Assembly (NCBI GenBank): GCA_030636615.1
Contig: DAOVWP010000032.1
Location: 1 to 7,346, forward strand
Reading direction: 5' to 3'
Length of the DNA: 7,346 nt
From: Candidatus Nanohaloarchaea archaeon
GTDB lineage: Archaea; EX4484-52; GLR71
In this document: piece after piece, positions 1-6,243 of the stretch
Numbering within the stretch: position 1 is the first letter of the stretch
How the letters are laid out: every line of letters begins with the position of its first letter
Position numbers and translations under genes: made by a program
Notes under the pieces: generated by a model
What the model was told of the DNA's origin: nothing
What the model saw: only the letters and a program-made list of their open reading frames with translations
The model's database searches: none

Positions 1-302
1 ATGAGGGAAACCTGTACAGCAAATATGTGAATAATATCAACTTATTCTGTCAGCATGAAATTGCTGCGTATCATAAGATTTATGATCATCTAAGAGAATG
101 CAATGATCGTCGTCTTGCTATAAATCCTTTTGCAGAACCAAGACAAAAAGCGATTGATTTTGTTGATAAGAGTGATAGGGTTATTTATAAGGGGAATTTG
201 TTGAACAAAAGTGAGAAGAATCTTCTCCTGGCAAATATCTGTTCAGGTAGAGGGTTCAGTGAATTATTCAAATCTAATAATTCAGGTCTTTATGCTGAAT
301 AA
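1..302 (+). CDS. Unrecognised protein, C-terminal end only
   Basis: The frame is open from the left edge (first whole codon at 3) to the TAA at 300-302, giving 99 visible residues ending in GLYAE. I do not recognise the family. The fragment is hydrophilic and probably mostly helical, with a charged stretch (HLRECNDRRLAI) and a Lys-rich C-terminal third. It has no signal peptide, membrane segment or metal-binding cluster. The only internal start candidate is GTG at 27, which has no Shine-Dalgarno at a useful distance (the nearest purine run, GAGGG at 3-7, is about 19 bases away). The gene therefore more likely begins outside the window. Its last 21 bases overlap the end of the convergent valine--tRNA ligase gene. 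That this is a real gene is supported only by the open frame reaching the edge and the lack of any other gene on this stretch. Confidence 0.55.
   Translation, partial: EGNLYSKYVNNINLFCQHEIAAYHKIYDHLRECNDRRLAINPFAEPRQKAIDFVDKSDRVIYKGNLLNKSEKNLLLANICSGRGFSELFKSNNSGLYAE
260..284. repeat. 9-bp hairpin at the convergent gene ends
   Basis: TGAATTATT (260-268) and AATAATTCA (276-284) are perfect inverted repeats around a 7-base loop. The right arm covers the stop codon of the synthetase gene (282-284 on the - strand). The left arm lies inside the last codons of the left-edge gene. The position suggests a role in ending or stabilising both convergent transcripts. However, the stem has only one G-C pair and no T run follows on either strand, so it is not a standard intrinsic terminator and may be chance in AT-rich DNA. 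Confidence 0.4.
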
Positions 303-2726
303 TATATCTGTACCTTCAATCTTGTGCTCTGCTTTTCTAAGTATGAGTTTTTCTGATTTTACTGCGCCTTTTATATCCGGCTCAATTGTTTTGAGTTCAT
401 TGTGAAGTTCTTTTGGCGCTTGTATTATTATTTCGCTAAGTTTCTCGTTAAGCGCCATTCTGTTGTCTGATTTGAATTTTCTTATTGCTGCAACAATCTT
501 TATGGCCAGCTCACCTATATCTGCCTGTTTTTTGTCAACTTTTTTCAGTTCTTCAGGCCAAGGTGATATATGAATACTTTCTATTTTTTCAGCTTTTGCA
601 AAGTAGAGCTGGTATGTCTCTTCTGTAACATATGGAGTGATTGGCGCAGACATCTTCAGAGAATTAAGTATTATCTGATATAGTGTATATTGGGCTGCAA
701 GTCTTGACTGTTGATCATAATTTTGAGGATTATATAGTCTGTCTTTTACTATCTCAAGGTAATTGTCGCAGACATCAACCAAAAAGAAATATTCTGTCAG
801 TTTTTTTGCTTTTGAATAAGCATATTTTTCAAATGAATCTGTAGTATTTTTGATTGTTTCATTCATCTTGTTGAGTATCCAGTGATCTGCAGGAAATAAT
901 TTGATGTCTTTTGCTTTGAAGTTATAATCCTCCAGATGCATGATTGAAAATTTTGATGCGTTCCAAATCTTGTTTGCGAACTTTAGACCTGTCTTAAGAT
1001 CTTTTTCAAGGTATGGCAGATCATCTCCCAGTTTTGTTCCGGCTGCCCAGAATCTGAGCGCGTCTGCTGAGAATTTATCAAGGACTTCCTGTGGTTCTAC
1101 TACATTTCCCTTTGACTTTGACATTTTCTGTGAATTCTGGTCAAGCGCGTGTCCGCTGATCATTATGTTTTCCCAGGGTATTGATTTGTTGTGATAGAGT
1201 GACTGAACTACAGTGTTGAATGCCCAAAATGTTATTATATCATGCGCCTGAGGTCTCAGGCTGAATGGGTATATCTTTTTGCAGATGTTCTTATTTCCTG
1301 TTTCATCTATCCACCATGCATTTATCTGGGGTGTAAGCGATGAACAGGACCATGTGTCGAAGACATCTTTATCACCTATGAATTCGTTGCATCCACAACC
1401 TGTGCATTTCTTTACTGGGGCTTTATCTTTTGTCGGATCAACAGGGAGTTCGTCAGTTTTTGGAAGAAACTCTTTTCCACATTCTTTGCAGTACCATACC
1501 GGTATTGGAATACCATAAAATCTTTGTCTTGAAACTGACCAATCCCATTGTAATCCTTTTATCCAGTTGTCAAATCTTACTTTCATGAATTTTGGATACC
1601 AATTTATCTTATTTCCCTGTTCAAGGAATTCCTTTTTCCTGTCAAGCAGTTTATAGAACCATTGCTTTTTTACAAGGAACTCAATAGGTTTACCGCATCT
1701 GTCGTGAACATTGACTGTATGTTTGATTGGTTTTTGTTTTATCAGTAGTCCTTCTTTTTTCAGATCATCTATAATCGCTTTTCTTGCCTCTTCAATTTTC
1801 ATGTCTTTGTATTTTCCGGCAAGTTCTGTCATTTTTCCTGCAGGAGTTATTGCAGTTTTCAGCTCAAGGTTGTACGCTTTCCACCATTCCATGTCTGTCT
1901 GGTCCCCGAAAGTACAGCACATGACAATACCGCTTCCCTTATCAGGATCGACACGCTTGTCTGCGATAACTTTTACTGTGTTGTTGAATAATGGAACTTT
2001 GACTTTTTTGTTGATCAGATATTTTGTTTTTTCGTTGTCTGGATGTACTATTACTGCAACACATGCAGGCAATAGTTCCGGGCGGGTTGTTGCGATAACT
2101 ATCTTTTCGCCATTCTCAAGTTCAAATATGATATCGTTGAAATATGAATCGAATTCTTTGTCTTCAAGCTCTACCTGAGCTAGTGTTGTGCGGCATCCGG
2201 GACACCATATAGATGGGGCTTCTTTTATGTAGCTTCTTCCCATGTCATATAAATCTACAAATGCTTTCTGGCAGGTCTTTTGCGCTCTTTGATCAATTGA
2301 GCTGTATTTAAGGTTCCAATCGACTGAGAGACCAATCCGTGTCCAGAGTCCAGTGAATAATTTTTCGGCATCCTCGCATTCTTCAAGGCAGATCTTAATA
2401 AATGCCTGACGATCCATATTGTGACCTTTTATCTTTCTTTTCTTTTCAACATATTTTTCTGTAGGGAGTCCGTTGTCGTCAAAGCCGAATGGGTAAAATA
2501 CATTTTTCCCCCGCATCCTCTGATATCTTGCTATGAAATCTGTGTGGCTGTATGAGAAGGCATGACCCATATGGATGTTGCCTGATACTGTTGGAGGAGG
2601 TGTATCAATAGAATATATTTTCTTTTTGGTGTTGTTTTTATCAAATCTGTAGATCTTCATCTTTTTCCATTTTTCCTGCCATTTCTCTTCGACAGCTTTC
2701 GGATTATATTTTTTAGAAAGATCCAT
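282..2726 (-). CDS. valS: Valine--tRNA ligase, archaeal type
   Basis: This class Ia synthetase joins valine to tRNA-Val in the cytoplasm using ATP and edits mischarged threonine. It is 814 residues long. The ATP-binding HIGH motif is present as HMGH (52-55), preceded by PPPTVSGN, and KMSKS is at 534-538. DDNGLPTE (83-90) lies in the Rossmann core. The CP1 editing domain spans about 190-335, with TTRPE (213-217) and GSGIVMCCTFGDQTD (264-278). Probable zinc ligands are C175/C178 with H341/C344, and C413/C416 with C441/C444. DTWSCSS (457-463) and the helical anticodon-binding domain (about 610-760) follow. The protein ends without the long C-terminal coiled-coil arm of bacterial ValRS, whose usual length is about 880-950. 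The DDNG and CCTFGDQTD forms fit the archaeal/rickettsial branch. IleRS is unlikely from the KMSKS context and the PPPTVSGN-HMGH block. The start ATG (2724-2726) is the first in frame, has no Shine-Dalgarno, and follows a TATA box at a distance implying a leader of about 14 bases. The gene is divergent from the transporter operon. Confidence 0.96.
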   Translation of the reverse strand: MDLSKKYNPKAVEEKWQEKWKKMKIYRFDKNNTKKKIYSIDTPPPTVSGNIHMGHAFSYSHTDFIARYQRMRGKNVFYPFGFDDNGLPTEKYVEKKRKIKGHNMDRQAFIKICLEECEDAEKLFTGLWTRIGLSVDWNLKYSSIDQRAQKTCQKAFVDLYDMGRSYIKEAPSIWCPGCRTTLAQVELEDKEFDSYFNDIIFELENGEKIVIATTRPELLPACVAVIVHPDNEKTKYLINKKVKVPLFNNTVKVIADKRVDPDKGSGIVMCCTFGDQTDMEWWKAYNLELKTAITPAGKMTELAGKYKDMKIEEARKAIIDDLKKEGLLIKQKPIKHTVNVHDRCGKPIEFLVKKQWFYKLLDRKKEFLEQGNKINWYPKFMKVRFDNWIKGLQWDWSVSRQRFYGIPIPVWYCKECGKEFLPKTDELPVDPTKDKAPVKKCTGCGCNEFIGDKDVFDTWSCSSLTPQINAWWIDETGNKNICKKIYPFSLRPQAHDIITFWAFNTVVQSLYHNKSIPWENIMISGHALDQNSQKMSKSKGNVVEPQEVLDKFSADALRFWAAGTKLGDDLPYLEKDLKTGLKFANKIWNASKFSIMHLEDYNFKAKDIKLFPADHWILNKMNETIKNTTDSFEKYAYSKAKKLTEYFFLVDVCDNYLEIVKDRLYNPQNYDQQSRLAAQYTLYQIILNSLKMSAPITPYVTEETYQLYFAKAEKIESIHISPWPEELKKVDKKQADIGELAIKIVAAIRKFKSDNRMALNEKLSEIIIQAPKELHNELKTIEPDIKGAVKSEKLILRKAEHKIEGTDILFSIKT

Positions 2727-2760
2727 TTGCGTTCAACTTAATATCTATTATTGGAATTAA

Positions 2761-2770
2761 TTTTATATAG
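2761..2770 (-). promoter_or_regulatory. TATA box of the valS gene
   Basis: Read on the - strand this is CTATATAAAA, preceded by the A-rich stretch ATATTAAAA, which could serve as a BRE. It is a good match to the archaeal TATA element bound by TBP. Placing transcription start about 26 bases from the box centre gives position about 2740, leaving roughly 14 bases of leader before the ATG at 2726. Read on the + strand the same bases are TTTTATATAG, also TATA-like, so the box could in principle serve the divergent operon too, with a leader of about 75 bases. The promoter role is inferred from sequence and spacing. Confidence 0.6.
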
Positions 2771-2836
2771 TTTTTAATATTTTGTGAATTGTGGGGTGTA
2801 ATCTATTTGTTTGTATTTGTTTTTTTTAATAGTTAT

Positions 2837-2846
2837 CTTAATTAAG
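2837..2846 (+). promoter_or_regulatory. Palindromic AT box before the transporter operon
   Basis: CTTAATTAAG is a perfect 10-bp palindrome whose centre is about 26 bases before the A of the ATPase ATG. That is the archaeal TATA-to-start distance, so it could be a TATA-like element giving a leaderless mRNA, or a binding site for a dimeric regulator. It is a poorer TATA match than the box at 2761-2770. A T-rich run (about 2815-2828) lies just before it. The function is inferred only. Confidence 0.3.
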
Positions 2847-2867
2847 CATTGGGTACTAATAGGGTTT

Positions 2868-3572
2868 ATGAAGGGAAAGGGAGATATTATTCTTAATCTT
2901 AGTGATGTCTGGAAAATATACCAGATGGGAAAGGTTAAGGTAGAGGCGCTCAGAGGAGTTGATCTAAAAGTTCGTAGAGGGGAATTTCTGATAATTGAGG
3001 GTCCAAGCGGTTCAGGGAAATCTACTCTTATGAATATGGTGGGCTGTCTTGATATACCCTCAAAAGGAACCATCAGGCTTGATGGTCAGGATATTTCCAA
3101 ACTTTCAGAGAGTGAACTTGCGAAGATCAGGGGTAAGACTATTGGTTTCATATTCCAGAAATTCAATCTGCTTTCAAATCTCAGCGCTCTTGAAAATGTA
3201 GCGCTTCCAATGTCATTTCAGAGTGTTGATGAAAATAAAAGAATTATGAGGTCACGTAAATTGCTTGATATTGTTGGGCTTAATAAGAGATATAATCATA
3301 AACCGAATGAGTTGTCCGGCGGGCAGCAGCAAAGGGTTGCTATTGCAAGATCACTGTCTAATGATCCGGATATAATACTTGGGGATGAGCCGACAGGCAA
3401 TCTTGATACAAAGACAAGCCAGTCAATATTGAAATTGCTATCAGATCTTCATAAAAATGAAAAGAAGACAATTATACTGGTTACGCATGATCCTACAGTC
3501 AAAAAATATGCTGATCGGGTTGTCAGGATTGTTGACGGTAAATTGTCTGAGTCTGTTATTGGAAAAAATTAG
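2868..3572 (+). CDS. ABC transporter ATPase, LolD/MacB type
   Basis: This 234-residue cytoplasmic nucleotide-binding subunit hydrolyses ATP to drive the permeases encoded downstream. It has the full motif set: Walker A GPSGSGKST (45-53), Q-loop Gln97 in FIFQKFNLL, signature LSGGQQQR (149-156), Walker B IILGDEPT (169-176) with Asp173 and Glu174, D-loop NLD (178-180), and switch His207 in THD. The QKFNLL and DEPTGNLD forms are typical of the COG1136 group (LolD, MacB, FtsE-like), as is the length. A Gly occupies the place where most relatives have Ala in LADEPT. The frame is open back to a TTG at 2811, but that extension encodes a hydrophobic stretch foreign to the family, so I take the ATG at 2868. 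No Shine-Dalgarno stands at the spacing used by the later genes. The gene is first in the operon, and the next start is 44 bases after its TAG. Confidence 0.95.
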   Translation: MKGKGDIILNLSDVWKIYQMGKVKVEALRGVDLKVRRGEFLIIEGPSGSGKSTLMNMVGCLDIPSKGTIRLDGQDISKLSESELAKIRGKTIGFIFQKFNLLSNLSALENVALPMSFQSVDENKRIMRSRKLLDIVGLNKRYNHKPNELSGGQQQRVAIARSLSNDPDIILGDEPTGNLDTKTSQSILKLLSDLHKNEKKTIILVTHDPTVKKYADRVVRIVDGKLSESVIGKN

Positions 3573-3590
3573 TTTATAGTTATTATGTAA

Positions 3591-3600
3591 TTTAATTAAA
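3591..3600. repeat. Palindrome TTTAATTAAA in the first spacer
   Basis: This is a perfect 10-bp palindrome with the same TTAATTAA core as the one at 2837-2846. It lies in the 44-base gap between the ATPase and the anchored protein. It is too close to the next ATG (16 bases) to act as that gene's TATA box. Two such boxes flanking one gene is notable but can arise by chance in AT-rich spacers. Confidence 0.25.
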
Positions 3601-3603
3601 AAA

Positions 3604-3607
3604 GGTG
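3604..3607 (+). promoter_or_regulatory. Ribosome binding site GGTG fixing the ATG at 3617
   Basis: GGTG matches part of the archaeal Shine-Dalgarno GGAGGTGATC. Ten bases separate the T of GGT from the ATG at 3617, the same spacing as for both permease genes. This favours ATG 3617 over the GTG at 3605, which overlaps the site itself. Confidence 0.55.
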
Positions 3608-3616
3608 TTTAAGGAT

Positions 3617-4990
3617 ATGAGAAGCATAAATAAAATAATTGTGGTTTGTTGTGTACTAATGGTGTTGCTTAATGTTGTATGTACACCAGTCATGGCAGCC
3701 AGCAGTTCGCAGATTGATTTTACAATGCTGCGGTATGAACCTATGCCGGCTGAACCAGGAAAATATGTCAATGTTTTCATAAAGGTTGAGAATCCGGGAA
3801 ACAGCAGAACTGATGAGATAACTATAGAATTTGCAGATAATTATCCATTCAGGCTTGCGGATGAAGATGACCGCGTGAAAAATATTGGCTCTCTTGGAAT
3901 TGATAAGGAAAAGTCAATAGTTGTTGAGTATCGGGTAATTGTCGATAATAATGCGGTTGAGGGAACAAACGATCTGAAGCTTAACTATTATCAGGGCGAA
4001 GATAAAACTATTGTGATTGAAGAGGTATTTAATATAGATATACAGACCTCTACGAAAATCATTACGATAAGTAATGTGGTAAGCGATCCTGTTTATCTGA
4101 GTCCCGGTAGCGTAGCTGAGGTTATGATGGATATAAAGAATCTTGAGTCGTCAAAACTTTATGATCTGAAGGTATCAATGGATTTTTCTGATACAACTAT
4201 TCCATTTTCTCCATTTCAGTCAGTTCCGGAAAAGCATATAAATATTATTGGTGGAGATGAGAGCAGATCTGTAACATTTAATCTTATTGCTGATCCTGAT
4301 GCAGTCTCCGGAATTTATAATATACCTGTATCAGTAAACTATGAAGACAGTTCCGGAACTACCATCGAGTCATCATATACAATAAGTCTTGTTGTCAATG
4401 CAGTTCCAAAATATAAGGTTGATATAAAGGATTCTCCACTTATTGCGGCAGGTGAGCGAGGTAAGGTTATTCTGAGTCTGTCAAATATAGGTAGCAGTGA
4501 GATAAAATATCTTAATCTTGAACTTCTTGACACAGAGAGTTATAATCTTATATCTGTATCAAGTGATTATCTTGGAAATGTCGGTTCAGATGATTTTGAA
4601 ACCTCTGAGTTTGAAATAAAGGTCAATAGTGATTTTTCAGGGTCCAGTCTGCCTTTAAAAGTTAAGATGGTATATGCGGACAGTTTCAATAAAGAGATGG
4701 AGGATACTGTGTATCTTAACATGAAAGTCTATTCTGTAGAAGAATTGGCTGAGCTGGGTGTAAAATCAAGCGTGCAGCAGGAATCTATGATCACAACATA
4801 TCTGATGGTTGCGCCGATAGCAATATTACTTCTTGCATTCTGGGTGTTTATGCTTTTTGATGCAGTAACATCCAAGTTTAAGAAGAAAGGGTTAAAGGTA
4901 ATATGGATTGTTTTGCTTGTGACGACTCACTTATTTGGTGCGTTTGCGTATTTTTTTACAAGAAACAAGTTCAAGGTGCTGGAAGAGTAA
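3617..4990 (+). CDS. Secreted, membrane-anchored triple beta-sandwich protein of the transporter operon
   Basis: This 457-residue protein has an N-terminal signal peptide: basic MRSINK, hydrophobic core 7-22, likely cleavage after VMA (25-27). Three beta-rich domains follow, at about 33-145, 148-262 and 268-373. Each opens with a Pro/Ala-Gly turn leading to a beta strand ending in Asn (PG 47-48/N59, PG 163-164/N175, AG 278-279/N290), a repeat of 115-116 residues. This resembles the COG1361/CARDB/NEW3-like folds common in archaeal surface proteins. Two membrane segments close the protein (about 394-416 and 426-447), joined by a basic loop (KFKKKGLK). They resemble the PLDc_N two-helix module (FMLFDAV...KVIWIVLLV...FGAFAYFF). 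The domains should lie outside the cell, with both termini of the helix pair outside. The mature chain has no cysteine. Its place between the ATPase and the permeases suggests a subunit of the complex, perhaps playing the part MacA plays in diderms, or a receptor. It shows no MacA-like coiled-coil hairpin. The substrate is unknown. Family assignment is by pattern only. Confidence 0.85.
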   Translation: MRSINKIIVVCCVLMVLLNVVCTPVMAASSSQIDFTMLRYEPMPAEPGKYVNVFIKVENPGNSRTDEITIEFADNYPFRLADEDDRVKNIGSLGIDKEKSIVVEYRVIVDNNAVEGTNDLKLNYYQGEDKTIVIEEVFNIDIQTSTKIITISNVVSDPVYLSPGSVAEVMMDIKNLESSKLYDLKVSMDFSDTTIPFSPFQSVPEKHINIIGGDESRSVTFNLIADPDAVSGIYNIPVSVNYEDSSGTTIESSYTISLVVNAVPKYKVDIKDSPLIAAGERGKVILSLSNIGSSEIKYLNLELLDTESYNLISVSSDYLGNVGSDDFETSEFEIKVNSDFSGSSLPLKVKMVYADSFNKEMEDTVYLNMKVYSVEELAELGVKSSVQQESMITTYLMVAPIAILLLAFWVFMLFDAVTSKFKKKGLKVIWIVLLVTTHLFGAFAYFFTRNKFKVLEE

Positions 4991-5035
4991 TTTTACTTTT
5001 CCAGTTGCTTCTTATATCCTTATGCTTTTGTTTTT

Positions 5036-5040
5036 GTGAT
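5036..5040 (+). promoter_or_regulatory. Ribosome binding site GTGAT for the first permease
   Basis: GTGAT matches the 3' half of GGAGGTGATC. Aligned on the GT, it stands ten bases before ATG 5048, as in the other two operon-internal genes, so it supports 5048 rather than the ATG at 5051. It lies at the end of a 57-base T-rich spacer (4991-5047). That spacer also holds CTTATATCC (5011-5019), a weak TATA-like sequence too close to the start codon to be assigned a role. Confidence 0.5.
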
Positions 5041-5047
5041 GTGAAAT

Positions 5048-6238
5048 ATGATGGGATCTGATAATATCAAAATGGCGTTAAGAAATATCAGATCCAGGCA
5101 GATGCGATCATGGCTTACAATAATTGGTATAATTGTCAGTGTCGGAGCAATCATCACTCTCGTTGCTCTCAGTAATGGGTTGGAGCTTGCTATAGTCAAA
5201 ATGTTTGACAAGATGGGGTCACAGAGAGTCATGGTCATGCCGATAGGTATGCAGAGTGGATCTACGGCTATTTCTTTTGGAGAGAATGATCTTGATATTA
5301 TTAGTGGTGTAAATGGAGTTGATTATGCTCTTCCATATTATGTGAAATATGGAGTTGAGATTGAATATAAAGGTGAGAAAATTTCTGTTATTATGAGTGG
5401 TGTGCCGTCTGAGTCGGGTGACTTGATGCTTGAATTATATGATTATGAGATATATTCCGGGAGATTTCTTGAAAAAGGAGACCAGTATAAGATTGTAGTT
5501 GGGTATCTTTACAAGGAAGATTTATTTGAGAAAAGTCTTGATGTAAAAAATTCTATAAAAATCAATGGTGAAAAATTTGAAGTCGTAGGTATAATGGAAG
5601 AATTCGGGAATTCACAAGATGATTCGTCAATATTACTACCAATTGATAACGCATGGGATCTGCTAAATGACGGAGCTAAAGATATACATTATGTGGATGT
5701 CGGTATAAAAGATGGATTTAATATAAGTCTTGTCGGCGATAAAATAGAGACAAGACTTGAGAGATACAGGGGAGAAAAAGATTTCAATATAGTCACACCT
5801 GAGCAGATGCTTGAGCAGTTTCAGGTCACTCTTGGTGTGGTCAAAGTAATACTTGTATCTGTTGCACTTATTTCTTTGCTGGTAGGGGCTGTGGGTATAA
5901 TGAATTCTATGTATACTTCTGTAATTGAGCGAACCCCTGAAATAGGAATTATGAAATCTGTCGGGGCAAGCAATACTGATATACTTAGTATATTTGTTTC
6001 AGAGGCAGGAATAATCGGTCTTATAGGTGGAGTATTTGGCGTGTCTCTTGGTACTGCTGCATCATATCTGGTCGGCTATATTGCTGAGATGTCCGGATTT
6101 AAGCTGCTTGAAATTACAGTTGATCCTGTATTGATATTTGGTGGAATAATGTTTGCAGTAATTGTAGGTATTGCATCCGGGGCTGTTCCCGCATGGCAGG
6201 CATCAAAGCTTAAACCTGTGGATGCGCTGAGGTATTGA
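5048..6238 (+). CDS. MacB/FtsX-fold ABC transporter permease, first copy
   Basis: This is a 396-residue membrane subunit of a type VII (MacB-like) ABC transporter. An N-terminal coupling helix (KMALRNIRSRQMRSWLTIIG) runs into membrane segment 1 (about 21-43). A large extracellular domain of the MacB periplasmic-core type follows (about 45-260), then three membrane segments (about 262-284, 312-342, 360-382). Family hallmarks are GIMNSMYTSVIERTPEIG (283-300) with MKSVGAS (302-308) on the cytoplasmic side after segment 2, and the terminal PAWQASKLKPVDALRY (381-396). The length equals the usual stand-alone MacB-like permease. There is no fused ATPase domain, so it must use the ATPase encoded upstream. 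The chain has no cysteine. The next gene encodes a full paralogue, so a heterodimer is likely. Such permeases move peptides, lipids or lipoproteins, or transmit motion across the membrane without transport; the sequence does not say which. ATG 5048 is chosen from the ribosome binding site spacing. Confidence 0.94.
   Translation: MMGSDNIKMALRNIRSRQMRSWLTIIGIIVSVGAIITLVALSNGLELAIVKMFDKMGSQRVMVMPIGMQSGSTAISFGENDLDIISGVNGVDYALPYYVKYGVEIEYKGEKISVIMSGVPSESGDLMLELYDYEIYSGRFLEKGDQYKIVVGYLYKEDLFEKSLDVKNSIKINGEKFEVVGIMEEFGNSQDDSSILLPIDNAWDLLNDGAKDIHYVDVGIKDGFNISLVGDKIETRLERYRGEKDFNIVTPEQMLEQFQVTLGVVKVILVSVALISLLVGAVGIMNSMYTSVIERTPEIGIMKSVGASNTDILSIFVSEAGIIGLIGGVFGVSLGTAASYLVGYIAEMSGFKLLEITVDPVLIFGGIMFAVIVGIASGAVPAWQASKLKPVDALRY
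6229..6233 (+). promoter_or_regulatory. Ribosome binding site GAGGT for the second permease, inside the first
   Basis: GAGGT, within the last codons of the first permease (CTG AGG TAT), matches GGAGGT of the archaeal Shine-Dalgarno. It is ten bases before ATG 6244 but only four before ATG 6238, which overlaps the stop (TGATG, 6236-6240). The ten-base spacing is shared with the sites before 3617 and 5048, so 6244 is preferred. The stop of the first gene and start of the second are close enough for translational coupling. Confidence 0.55.
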
Positions 6239-6243
6239 TGAAT

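Noticed and set aside
211..2178. Several + strand open frames (211-405, 940-1194, 1279-1518, 1711-2178)
   Set aside because: All but the first lie wholly antisense to valS, whose motifs are complete, and the first straddles its end. Their translations are Ser/Phe-rich without domains, as expected for the reverse of coding DNA.
2811..2867. TTG start extending the ATPase by 19 residues
   Set aside because: The added residues are a hydrophobic stretch not found in the family, encoded by T-rich spacer. ATG 2868 gives the normal N-terminus and length.
2774..3073. - strand open frame of 99 codons opposite the ATPase start
   Set aside because: It is the reverse of the Walker A region and the spacer. 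The product has no recognisable domain and would lie across both promoters.
3640..3690. Lipobox in the signal peptide (LNVVC, residues 18-22)
   Set aside because: The residues before the Cys do not fit the usual small-residue lipobox, and a good signal peptidase I site (VMA) follows. Two C-terminal membrane segments already anchor the protein.
4991..5047. Separate promoter for the permease pair (CTTATATCC at 5011-5019)
   Set aside because: It is a weak TATA match, and a start 26 bases downstream would fall at about 5041, cutting off the ribosome binding site at 5036-5040.
3592..5238. - strand open frames at 3592-3780, 4339-4533 and 5020-5238
   Set aside because: Antisense to the anchored protein gene and the first permease gene, short, with no domain, signal or ribosome binding site.
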